Origin: Acetobacterium sp.
GTDB taxonomy: Bacteria > Bacillota > Clostridia > Eubacteriales > Eubacteriaceae
Reading direction: 5' to 3'
DNA: 5,701 nt
Assembly: GCA_022013395.1 (NCBI GenBank)
Contig: JAKLQL010000096.1
Location: forward strand, 1 to 5,701
Shown here: piece by piece, positions 1 to 5,701 of the stretch
Position numbering within the stretch: the stretch's first letter is position 1
Layout: every line of letters starts with the position of its first letter
Made by a program: the position numbers and the translations under genes
Notes under the pieces: generated by a model
Databases searched by the model: none
What the model was told of the DNA's origin: nothing
What the model saw: only the letters and a program-made list of their open reading frames with translations

Positions 1-1175
1 ATAACGTCTTTAATTTCAACCCGGGAATAAAATCCGGTTCCGCCGATTAGTTGGAAAGGTAAACCCGCCCGCATCAGCGCTTCTTCAAACAGCCGGGATT
101 GGGCATTGGTTCGATACAAAATAGCAAAGTCACCAAAGATGCCATTGCCCTTGGTAATATTGTCATTAATCTCATCAACAATAAACCGGGCTTCATCATA
201 ACCCTGGTTAAAGGAGGCGATCATTATTTTTTCATCGCCGTCATTGTTGGTCCACAGCGCTTTCTCTTTACGGCCGGTATTTCTCGCGATAACGCCATTG
301 GCACAGTCCAGAATCGTCTGGGTTGAGCGATAGTTTTCTTCCAGTTTGACGACCTTGGCATTGGTATAATCTTTTTCAAAATCCAGAATATTGTTGATAT
401 CCGCTCCCCGCCAGCCGTAGATACTCTGGTCATCGTCCCCACAGACACAAATATTTTTATTTTTTGCGGCCAGCATATTAACCAGTTCGTATTGACTGTG
501 ATTGGTATCCTGATATTCATCAACCATGATGTATTTAAAGCGATTCTGATATTGTTCCAGGATTTCCGGAAAGCCTTTGAATAATACCAGGGTATTGTAG
601 ATCAGATCATCAAAATCCATAGCATTATTGGCTTTCAGGCTTTCCTGGTAACGTTTATAATAAATGCCCACCTTTTCTTTTCGAAAATCGCCAGCATTTT
701 CTTTCATATAGGCTTCGGGACTGACAAAATTATTTTTGGCGGTTGAGACTTCGCCGCCTAAAAACTGGTTGGTAAAGTATTTATCATTGAGTCCCAATTC
801 TTTGATCAGACTTTTATATAAACGTTTTTGATCATCCATGTCGTAAATAACAAAATTATCATCATAGCCCAACCATTGCGCATGGGTCCGCATGATTCGG
901 GCGCACATCGCATGAAAGGTGGACATCCAAATCCGTTTACTGTCTTGAATGTTCATTTTGGCAATCCGTTCCCGCATTTCTCCGGCGGCTTTATTGGTAA
1001 AAGTAATGGCCAGAATTTGCGAGGGCCATGCCTGCCCGGTTTCAATGATATGGGCAATTCGATGAATAATGGTTCGTGTTTTTCCTGATCCAGCCCCTGC
1101 CAATATCAGTAATGGCCCATCAATGGTTTCTGCTGCTTCTCGTTGTCGACTGTTTAACCCGTCTAATAAACTCAT
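1..1175 (-). CDS. pcrA: UvrD/PcrA-type superfamily 1 ATP-dependent DNA helicase, N-terminal part (cut by window edge)
   Basis: This is a 3'-5' DNA helicase of the UvrD/Rep/PcrA family, which unwinds DNA in repair, rolling-circle replication and removal of RecA filaments. The frame is open from the ATG at 1175 to the window edge, giving 391 residues of a protein usually about 720-770 long; the C-terminal half is missing. Motifs in order: Q-motif region LNSRQREA (7-14), Walker A AGAGSGKT (26-33), motif Ia ITFTNKAAGEM, a STFHAMCARI segment, MDFDDLI, Walker B VDEYQDT (218-224), motif III GDDDQSIYGWRGA (246-258), motif IV LEENYRST (278-285), LYRTNAQSR from 353, and EIKDV at the break. All expected ATPase residues of this half are intact, with no frameshift. 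The ATG is supported by an AGGAG five bases upstream and by the family's usual N-terminus. It lies 90 bases after the dehydrogenase and is probably functionally unrelated. A UvrD-like paralogue rather than PcrA itself cannot be excluded without the C-terminus. Confidence 0.93.
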   Translation of the reverse strand, partial: MSLLDGLNSRQREAAETIDGPLLILAGAGSGKTRTIIHRIAHIIETGQAWPSQILAITFTNKAAGEMRERIAKMNIQDSKRIWMSTFHAMCARIMRTHAQWLGYDDNFVIYDMDDQKRLYKSLIKELGLNDKYFTNQFLGGEVSTAKNNFVSPEAYMKENAGDFRKEKVGIYYKRYQESLKANNAMDFDDLIYNTLVLFKGFPEILEQYQNRFKYIMVDEYQDTNHSQYELVNMLAAKNKNICVCGDDDQSIYGWRGADINNILDFEKDYTNAKVVKLEENYRSTQTILDCANGVIARNTGRKEKALWTNNDGDEKIMIASFNQGYDEARFIVDEINDNITKGNGIFGDFAILYRTNAQSRLFEEALMRAGLPFQLIGGTGFYSRVEIKDV

Positions 1176-1180
1176 GTATT

Positions 1181-1185
1181 CTCCT
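1181..1185 (-). promoter_or_regulatory. Ribosome-binding site of the helicase gene
   Basis: AGGAG on the minus strand, separated by five bases (AATAC) from the ATG at 1175. It fixes the helicase start, which the family N-terminus also supports. Confidence 0.8.
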
Positions 1186-1199
1186 AAATATTTATTTCA

Positions 1200-1251
1200 T
1201 AGATAATTGCAAAAGTGCTATTCGCTTTATGATCAGCTTGGCAATTAGCTA
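1200..1251. repeat. Imperfect inverted repeat in the dehydrogenase-helicase spacer
   Basis: The 90-base spacer (1176-1265) is AT-rich and holds no gene. Read on the plus strand, TAGATAATTGC (1200-1210) and GCAATTAGCTA (1241-1251) are inverted copies matching at 10 of 11 positions, with a 30-base loop. The right arm also lies in a perfect 12-base palindrome, AATTAGCTAATT (1243-1254). The arms are bracketed by direct copies of ATTTATTTC (1190-1198 and 1252-1260). No run of T follows the stem in the direction of transcription, so it is not a classical intrinsic terminator. It could be an RNA hairpin in the leader of the helicase message, an operator, or chance in AT-rich DNA. Confidence 0.4.
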
Positions 1252-1265
1252 ATTTATTTCCATTA

Positions 1266-2405
1266 TTAAAATAACTTTTTTCCATAATAAATGCTTTTTA
1301 AAACTTTATCCATCGCGGATGCATCCATAGCAACCGGATTTCGCTGGGTAGAGCCCATTAATGAATTTTTCAGTAAATCATCGTAATGCGCTTTAAATTC
1401 AGTTTCGTGGATACCGGCGGCTTGGAAGGAGGTCGGGATGCCAAAGGTTTTATTTAAATCGATGATTTCGTCGATAATGTTTTTCCCGACTAACCGGGAT
1501 AGCTGTTCCAGATCCTCAGCCACCTGAAGATCCTGCTGATTGTATTCCAGCACATAGGGCAGGGCAATGGCGTTAAGGAGTCCGTGGCTGGTGCCAAAGC
1601 GTCCGCCAAAAGCATGGGCAATGCCATGATCCATTCCCAGTCCAGCATTCTGGAAGGCAAAACCAGCCAGGCAGGAAAAATTGTGGACATGCTGACGACT
1701 TTCAATATCACCGCTTTCAAAAGACCGGCGCAAGTACGTTAACAAACCTTCCACCGCCCCCTTGGCCATGGTTTTAGTGAAGTCATCCGCGTTTTTGTTG
1801 ATATAGGCTTCCAGGCCGTGGGTCAAAGCATCCATTCCTGATTCCACCATAACACTGGGCGGCATGGACAGAGCCAGTTCGCCATCTAAAATGGCCACAT
1901 CGGGAATAAATGCTTTTGTTTTCAATCCGATTTTTATATTTTCTTCGGTAAAGGTAATGACTGCTGCCCGGGTCACTTCCGCAGCGGTCCCTGAAGTGGA
2001 TGGAATGGCAACGAGCATAATCCGTTCGCGCTTCTCCGGGGCGTTCCCGGTTCTGATTTCTTCAATGGTCAACGCCTCATATTCACACATCAGCGTCATC
2101 ACTTTGGCCACGTCTATAACTGATCCGCCGCCAATGGCAATCACCACATCCGGGTTGAAGGCTTTCATCTTAATCAAACCCTCTTCCACATCGGAAACGC
2201 TGGGGTTTGCTCCAATACCACTGAGGATGTCGTAGTCTTTATCACGCTCTTTTAAAAAGGCTTCCGCCCGCTTGATTGTGCCATTTCGAAACAACGCTGT
2301 TTTTCCGGTTACAATAAAGAACCGCTGTCCTACCAAGTTTTTGATGGCACTTAAGGTACCGGGACCGGTGATAATCTCATCGCCGTAAAATTTTAGATTA
2401 CTCAC
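1266..2405 (-). CDS. Iron-containing (type III) alcohol dehydrogenase
   Basis: A 379-residue cytoplasmic NAD(P)-dependent alcohol dehydrogenase of the metal-dependent FucO/AdhB/butanol dehydrogenase family, interconverting an alcohol and its aldehyde or ketone. Full family length. The N-terminal Rossmann-like domain carries GGGSVID (92-98) and PSTSGTAAEV (135-144), which bind the cofactor. The C-terminal helical domain carries the metal ligands, which by alignment to FucO are D192 and H196 (DALTHGLEAY), H260 (MDHGIAHAFGG) and H274 (TSHGLLNAI). The extra conserved H264 is also present, so it should be active. The residue matching FucO Asp39 is Gly34 (IVTGKT), which fits use of NADP(H). The start is GTG, chosen because an AAGGGGGT lies nine bases upstream and the N-terminus fits the family. 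The start overlaps the kinase stop by 8 bases (GTGAGTAA), so it is probably translationally coupled to the kinase. The substrate cannot be told; ethanol, butanol or a diol are all possible. Confidence 0.95.
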   Translation of the reverse strand: MSNLKFYGDEIITGPGTLSAIKNLVGQRFFIVTGKTALFRNGTIKRAEAFLKERDKDYDILSGIGANPSVSDVEEGLIKMKAFNPDVVIAIGGGSVIDVAKVMTLMCEYEALTIEEIRTGNAPEKRERIMLVAIPSTSGTAAEVTRAAVITFTEENIKIGLKTKAFIPDVAILDGELALSMPPSVMVESGMDALTHGLEAYINKNADDFTKTMAKGAVEGLLTYLRRSFESGDIESRQHVHNFSCLAGFAFQNAGLGMDHGIAHAFGGRFGTSHGLLNAIALPYVLEYNQQDLQVAEDLEQLSRLVGKNIIDEIIDLNKTFGIPTSFQAAGIHETEFKAHYDDLLKNSLMGSTQRNPVAMDASAMDKVLKSIYYGKKLF

Positions 2406-3714
2406 TTTTTTTTACCCCCTTATCAAAGTTCAATGTTATTTTTGTTCCCTTTTTCTCTTCGCTTTCGATGATCATGCCAGCATGGTGCTCATCCACAATC
2501 CAGTTGGCAATCGATAATCCCAGACCGGTTCCCCCTTCAGTTCGGGAACGGGCTTTGTCAACCCGATAGAACCGCTGGGTAACCTTGTTAATCTCATCTT
2601 TGGGAATCCCGATGCCCTGATCGATGACTTCCACCGACACCCCTTGGACGGTGTTTTTTCCGATGATGCGAATAATGGTATTCTCATTGCTGTACTTAAT
2701 CGCATTATCCAGCAGAATCACCAGCAATTGGGTGATCTGTTTTTCATCCCCGTCAATAATTAAATCTTCATCCAGTTGATTGATAAAACCAATTCCCTTT
2801 TTTCCAGCCAAAGGTGCCATTTTTTCACTGACCACCCGGATTAAATAGGTTAGATCAATGGTTTCCCGTTGAACCATCATATCTCCCGAATCAGCTCTGG
2901 CTAAAAACATCAGATCTTCGACAATATGCTGCATCCATTGCACCTCATCATAGGCATTATTTATCCAGGTGAGTTGACTTTCCACACTTTCATCGGCGCT
3001 GGCTTTGACAACTTCCAGATTGGTCTGGATCACAGCAATGGGTGTGCGCAGTTCATGGGAAGCGTCAGCCAGAAACTCCTGCTGCCGCTCCATGCTTTTT
3101 TTAATCGGAATCAGGGATCGGCCAGACAGAAAATAACCGCCCAAAAAAGACAGTGACGCACCAACAATGATGGTGAATCCCACCATTTCCTGAGCATTTC
3201 CTAAAAGAGATCGCTCGGAAGCCATATTTTTCATGGCCTGGACAATTTTCAATTCGCCGTTTTTATTAACCACCGCATAGGTGCAGATCTTATATTCTTT
3301 GTCACCCAGTTTGTAATTGCTGATTAAATATTTTTCTTTATTTTTATCAAAATAAAGCTTTGATATTTCCATAAGCTTTGCTTCTTCAAGCGGAAGGGTG
3401 TAGGATTGATCTAATACGCGATACTGTTGATCGAAAATAATGTAGGAAATATTATTCTGAATAAGACTGCGGGTATATTCGTAGTAGCCCTGTTTTTCTT
3501 CTTCGGTTACTTCTTGTCCCGCTTCATAACGCTCCAGATATTCAATTTCATTGGCCAGCTGCGAACAATATATTTTTAAATTATTATTCACATTTGTTTC
3601 CACATCCATACTCAGAACCACATATAGAAATACAGAAATAAATAATAGGAGTCCGATGAGGACTCCTGTATTCATCAGGGTGAGATTGATTCGCAGCTTG
3701 TTAAGGCTTAACAT
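2398..3714 (-). CDS. Membrane sensor histidine kinase, partner of the adjacent OmpR-type regulator
   Basis: A 438-residue sensor kinase that autophosphorylates on histidine and passes the phosphate to the neighbouring regulator. Two membrane segments, about residues 12-34 and 176-197, enclose an extracytoplasmic region of about 140 residues. That region contains a PAS-like strand pattern (YIIFDQQYRVLDQS, near 91-104) and is the likely sensor. The dimerisation/phosphoacceptor helix has FLADASHELRTP with H220. The ATPase domain has the N-box LLDNAIKYSN (N337), G1 box DQGIGI (365-370), F box QRFYRVDKARSR (380-391), G2 box GGTGLGL (394-400) and a closing KGTKITLNF. All catalytic boxes are intact. 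Only about 22 residues separate the second membrane helix from H220, so there is no room for a normal HAMP domain. The ATG at 3714 overlaps the regulator's end by 14 bases and is preceded by AAAGGAG seven bases upstream. The gene ends in VKKSE, encoded partly by an A8 run, overlapping the dehydrogenase start. The ligand is unknown. Confidence 0.96.
   Translation of the reverse strand: MLSLNKLRINLTLMNTGVLIGLLLFISVFLYVVLSMDVETNVNNNLKIYCSQLANEIEYLERYEAGQEVTEEEKQGYYEYTRSLIQNNISYIIFDQQYRVLDQSYTLPLEEAKLMEISKLYFDKNKEKYLISNYKLGDKEYKICTYAVVNKNGELKIVQAMKNMASERSLLGNAQEMVGFTIIVGASLSFLGGYFLSGRSLIPIKKSMERQQEFLADASHELRTPIAVIQTNLEVVKASADESVESQLTWINNAYDEVQWMQHIVEDLMFLARADSGDMMVQRETIDLTYLIRVVSEKMAPLAGKKGIGFINQLDEDLIIDGDEKQITQLLVILLDNAIKYSNENTIIRIIGKNTVQGVSVEVIDQGIGIPKDEINKVTQRFYRVDKARSRTEGGTGLGLSIANWIVDEHHAGMIIESEEKKGTKITLNFDKGVKKSE
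2414..2421 (-). promoter_or_regulatory. Ribosome-binding site of the alcohol dehydrogenase, inside the kinase gene
   Basis: AAGGGGGT on the minus strand matches the ideal AAGGAGGT at 7 of 8 bases. It is separated from the GTG start at 2405 by nine bases, eight of them an unbroken A tract (2413-2406). It decides the GTG start and lies within the last codons of the kinase gene. Confidence 0.75.
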
Positions 3715-4384
3715 TCTCCCGCTCCTTTAAAACATAACCCAACCCGCGAATGGTTTTGATATAGGCCTGGGATGTGTCCAGCTTTTTCCGCAAATAATGC
3801 ACGTAGATTTCCACACTGTTTTCCATGGCCATGCTTTCAATTCCCCAGATTCGATCCAGGATTTGCTCTTTTGAAATGGTCATACCGGGATTTCGGATAA
3901 ACATTTCCAGCAATTGAGCTTCCTTGGCTGTCAATTTATTTAACGCCTCATCCACAAATAATTCTCCGGTATTGATATTTAATGAAATATTCGCATAATG
4001 AATCACATTATCCTGATAAACTTCCCAGGGTCGACGGCCGAGGGCTCTGATCCGGGCAATCAGTTCTTCGGTGACAAAGGGTTTTACCAGATAATCATCG
4101 GCGCCCATATTCAGTCCATCGACCTTATCTTTGGTATCATCTTTGGCAGTTAATAAAAGAATTGGGACATTCTTTCCGGCTTCCCGGATTGAGCGCAGGA
4201 TTTCTAAACCAGACATTCCCGGGAGCATAATGTCCAGAATGATGACATCATACACATCATTTTCGCTGAGTAATTTACCTTCGATGCCATCATTGACAAC
4301 ATCTACCAATATTTTATTTTTTTCAAAGATTTTCCCCAATGCTGCCGCCAATGGTTTTTCATCCTCAACTAAAAGAACACGCAT
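3701..4384 (-). CDS. OmpR/PhoB-family response regulator
   Basis: A 227-residue DNA-binding transcription regulator, the usual length for this family. The receiver domain (about 1-115) has the acidic pair E7/D8, the phosphoacceptor D51 in ILDIMLPGMSG, the switch residue T79 in LLLTAKDD, and K101 in YLVKPF. A short linker leads to a winged-helix DNA-binding domain (about 128-221) with LTAKEAQLLEMF, the recognition-helix region near NSVEIYVHYLRKKL (189-202), and the terminal wing hairpin IKTIRGLGYVL. It is phosphorylated by a kinase, almost certainly the one encoded next. The ATG at 4384 has AGGAG seven bases upstream. It begins 12 bases after the stop of the unrecognised upstream gene and overlaps the kinase by 14 bases, so it is mid-operon with no room for its own promoter in the gap. 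Its targets are unknown; the downstream dehydrogenase or the operon's own promoter outside the window are natural candidates. Confidence 0.97.
   Translation of the reverse strand: MRVLLVEDEKPLAAALGKIFEKNKILVDVVNDGIEGKLLSENDVYDVIILDIMLPGMSGLEILRSIREAGKNVPILLLTAKDDTKDKVDGLNMGADDYLVKPFVTEELIARIRALGRRPWEVYQDNVIHYANISLNINTGELFVDEALNKLTAKEAQLLEMFIRNPGMTISKEQILDRIWGIESMAMENSVEIYVHYLRKKLDTSQAYIKTIRGLGYVLKERENVKP
3722..3728 (-). promoter_or_regulatory. Ribosome-binding site of the histidine kinase, inside the regulator gene
   Basis: AAAGGAG on the minus strand, seven bases before the kinase ATG at 3714. It lies within the final codons of the response regulator, consistent with coupled translation of regulator and kinase. 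Confidence 0.8.
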
Positions 4385-4391
4385 GGTTTTT

Positions 4392-4396
4392 CTCCT
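4392..4396 (-). promoter_or_regulatory. Ribosome-binding site of the response regulator
   Basis: AGGAG on the minus strand, seven bases before the ATG at 4384, within a longer AGAGGAG. It lies immediately after the TAG stop (4399-4397) of the upstream gene, and the first bases of the extended motif overlap that stop codon. Confidence 0.8.
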
Positions 4397-5701
4397 CTAT
4401 AGGTTACTCTCTTTTTTCTTCTCGGGAAACACTTCTTCCAGAAGCTCATCCATGGGCAAAATGGTGCCTTCAAACTTCGGTTCTTCAATGACCCGACGGC
4501 ACTCCAGAAAAATTCGCACGGCACCTTCATAGTTTTCCAGAAAGCTGTCCGCTTGGAGCACGCCCCGCTCCATGAGGTGGTAAATAAATAGGCCCATAAA
4601 GTAAACCTTGTCCGGTTCAATATTCTTAAGATTGACATATTTGAAAAACGCCGATAAGGCATTATCCTCTTTATCCAGGATTTCACCAGCAATACGGACC
4701 CATTCCTGAGACAAGGTTTCGGTGACGGAATCTTTAAAAGCCACCCACAAAATAGCCTTGGCGACTGAATCTTCAACAATATTTAACGAACTTTGGACTT
4801 CTTCGGCACCCCGATTGAAAGCTTCAATGATTTTCGGCGCATAGGTGATCTGACCCAAGGTATAATTTTTCCTTAAACTGGCATCGGTATCGATGAGCTT
4901 GTTCAATAAAATGTCATTCTCTTTTAACTCTTTTTGGATCACAAACCACTCATCATAGATACAATAGGGCAGGAATCCAAAGTCATTGAAAATATGATTG
5001 ATAATTCGCTGCACCTGCAGATATTTATCCCGTTTTCGCTGCACTTCTTTTTGTTTTTTGAGAAAGGTTTCCATCTGATAATAGAGGTTATGCCGCTCAA
5101 AGAAACGTTCCATCTGAGCAATGGTTTCCGGTTCATCGCTGTAAAAAATCAATTCATCCAATTCCCGTTGTGCTTCGCCCAAGCTTCTCCCACTGTTCAT
5201 AATCAGCTGGAGATATTGTTTATCCTCATAGGTGACCCGATTGCAGGGATGATAAAGGGCATTGGGGAAAGTTTCGGTGTAGATGAAAAACACCTGCCGA
5301 CTTCGTTTGAAATAAATAATATAACCTTTGGTGGTGAAAAAACCCCAACCCTTGTCACTGGGTTTATTGCCATGTTTGATATGGAAACCTTCGGTATACA
5401 AGCAATTTTTAAGGAGATAGGTGACAACTTTCTCGTTATTGTCAATCCCCATGTTTCTTAAATTCTGCCGGTAGTAGGCCCACAGCAGCTCGATGGCGGT
5501 ACCTTTGGGATCAAATAAGGCTTCCATCGAAAACATTTTCTGGCTTTTTAAATTTTTAACAATGCACAAAAGCAAACAATCCAAATGGATTGCCTCAATA
5601 AATTCTCCAGGTTTTATTTTTTCCAGATCTTCAACAACCCGGTCATTAAAATATTCCAGACTATCTTTCTTCAGTTTGTCCTGAAGCTTGCTTGTTTTCT
5701 G
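4397..5701 (-). CDS. Unrecognised soluble protein, 5' end beyond the window
   Basis: I do not recognise this protein. The frame is open from the window edge at 5701 to a TAG at 4399-4397, giving 434 residues with no stop. A TTG at 5584 could serve as a start, but the 39 codons before it read as ordinary protein (for example KLQDKLKKDSLEYF) with no ATG. I therefore take the gene to be 5'-truncated by the window. No signal peptide or membrane segment is visible. In-window residues about 1-100 look helical. About 106-164 look strand-rich and aromatic (GWGFF, GYIIYF, VFFIYTETF). About 170-235 are charged helices with coiled-coil character (LKKQKEVQRKRDKYLQVQ). The remainder to the acidic then lysine-rich end (LLEEVFPEKKKESNL) looks helical. 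No enzyme motif, nucleotide-binding loop or obvious DNA-binding motif stands out. The stop lies 12 bases before the response regulator, so it is probably co-transcribed with the two-component system and may act with it. That role is inference from position only. Confidence 0.85.
   Translation of the reverse strand, partial: QKTSKLQDKLKKDSLEYFNDRVVEDLEKIKPGEFIEAIHLDCLLLCIVKNLKSQKMFSMEALFDPKGTAIELLWAYYRQNLRNMGIDNNEKVVTYLLKNCLYTEGFHIKHGNKPSDKGWGFFTTKGYIIYFKRSRQVFFIYTETFPNALYHPCNRVTYEDKQYLQLIMNSGRSLGEAQRELDELIFYSDEPETIAQMERFFERHNLYYQMETFLKKQKEVQRKRDKYLQVQRIINHIFNDFGFLPYCIYDEWFVIQKELKENDILLNKLIDTDASLRKNYTLGQITYAPKIIEAFNRGAEEVQSSLNIVEDSVAKAILWVAFKDSVTETLSQEWVRIAGEILDKEDNALSAFFKYVNLKNIEPDKVYFMGLFIYHLMERGVLQADSFLENYEGAVRIFLECRRVIEEPKFEGTILPMDELLEEVFPEKKKESNL

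Noticed and set aside
224..523. 99-codon minus-strand open frame within the helicase region
   Set aside because: It is out of phase with the helicase frame, which carries Walker B and motifs III and IV across the same bases.
1216..1244. Possible helicase promoter: TTGCCA (1244-1239) with a -10 candidate near 1221-1216
   Set aside because: The -35 box is reasonable but the hexamers 17-18 bases later (ATAGCA or TAGCAC) match TATAAT poorly, so I do not call a promoter.
1864..2235. 123-codon plus-strand open frame
   Set aside because: Antisense shadow of the alcohol dehydrogenase, whose cofactor and metal motifs are intact in the opposite strand.
4385..4396. A separate promoter or operator for the response regulator in the gap before it
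   Set aside because: The 12-base gap is filled by the ribosome-binding site and spacer, leaving no room for one; any internal promoter would have to lie inside the upstream coding region and none stood out.
4131..4532. 133-codon plus-strand open frame
   Set aside because: Antisense to the response regulator's receiver domain and the preceding gene; serine-rich shadow translation with no recognisable content.
4369..4779. 136-codon minus-strand open frame in another phase
   Set aside because: It overlaps the end of the unrecognised gene and the start of the response regulator, and its product is rich in W, C and R in an out-of-frame manner.
4934..5461. 175-codon open frame on the plus strand
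   Set aside because: It lies wholly antisense to the unrecognised minus-strand gene, whose frame is open for the full stretch and connects to the operon; the antisense translation has no family resemblance.

Overview
All five genes in this window lie on the minus strand and are transcribed toward position 1. The base composition is moderate to AT-leaning. Ribosome-binding sites are strong and AGGAGG-like. The combination of a PcrA-type helicase, a Firmicute-style OmpR/PhoB regulator with its kinase, and a type III iron-dependent alcohol dehydrogenase suggests a low-to-mid GC Firmicute, most likely an anaerobic clostridium. A Eubacteriaceae acetogen such as Acetobacterium is plausible, but that is inference from protein style and not proven by a marker gene.

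Layout in transcription order, from high to low coordinates: (1) 5701-4397, the 3' part of a soluble protein I do not recognise; its reading frame stays open to the window edge, so its true start lies outside. (2) 4384-3701, an OmpR/PhoB response regulator starting 12 bases after the stop of gene 1. (3) 3714-2398, a membrane sensor histidine kinase overlapping the regulator by 14 bases. (4) 2405-1266, an iron-containing alcohol dehydrogenase whose GTG start overlaps the kinase stop by 8 bases. (5) After a 90-base AT-rich spacer with an imperfect inverted repeat, 1175 to the window edge, the N-terminal 391 residues of a UvrD/PcrA-type superfamily 1 DNA helicase, cut off by the window.

Genes 1 to 4 are packed so tightly that they are probably one transcript, with regulator, kinase and dehydrogenase translationally coupled. 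The simplest reading is that the kinase senses something at the cell surface connected with alcohol or aldehyde metabolism or redox state, and that the dehydrogenase is made with its regulators. The signal, the target genes and the role of the unknown first gene cannot be read from the sequence. The helicase looks like an unrelated housekeeping neighbour. I see no RNA gene, insertion sequence, CRISPR array or phage feature. The most notable points are the regulator-kinase-dehydrogenase coupling, an A8 tract at the kinase/dehydrogenase junction that could allow low-level fusion by slippage, and the unrecognised gene tied to the two-component system.
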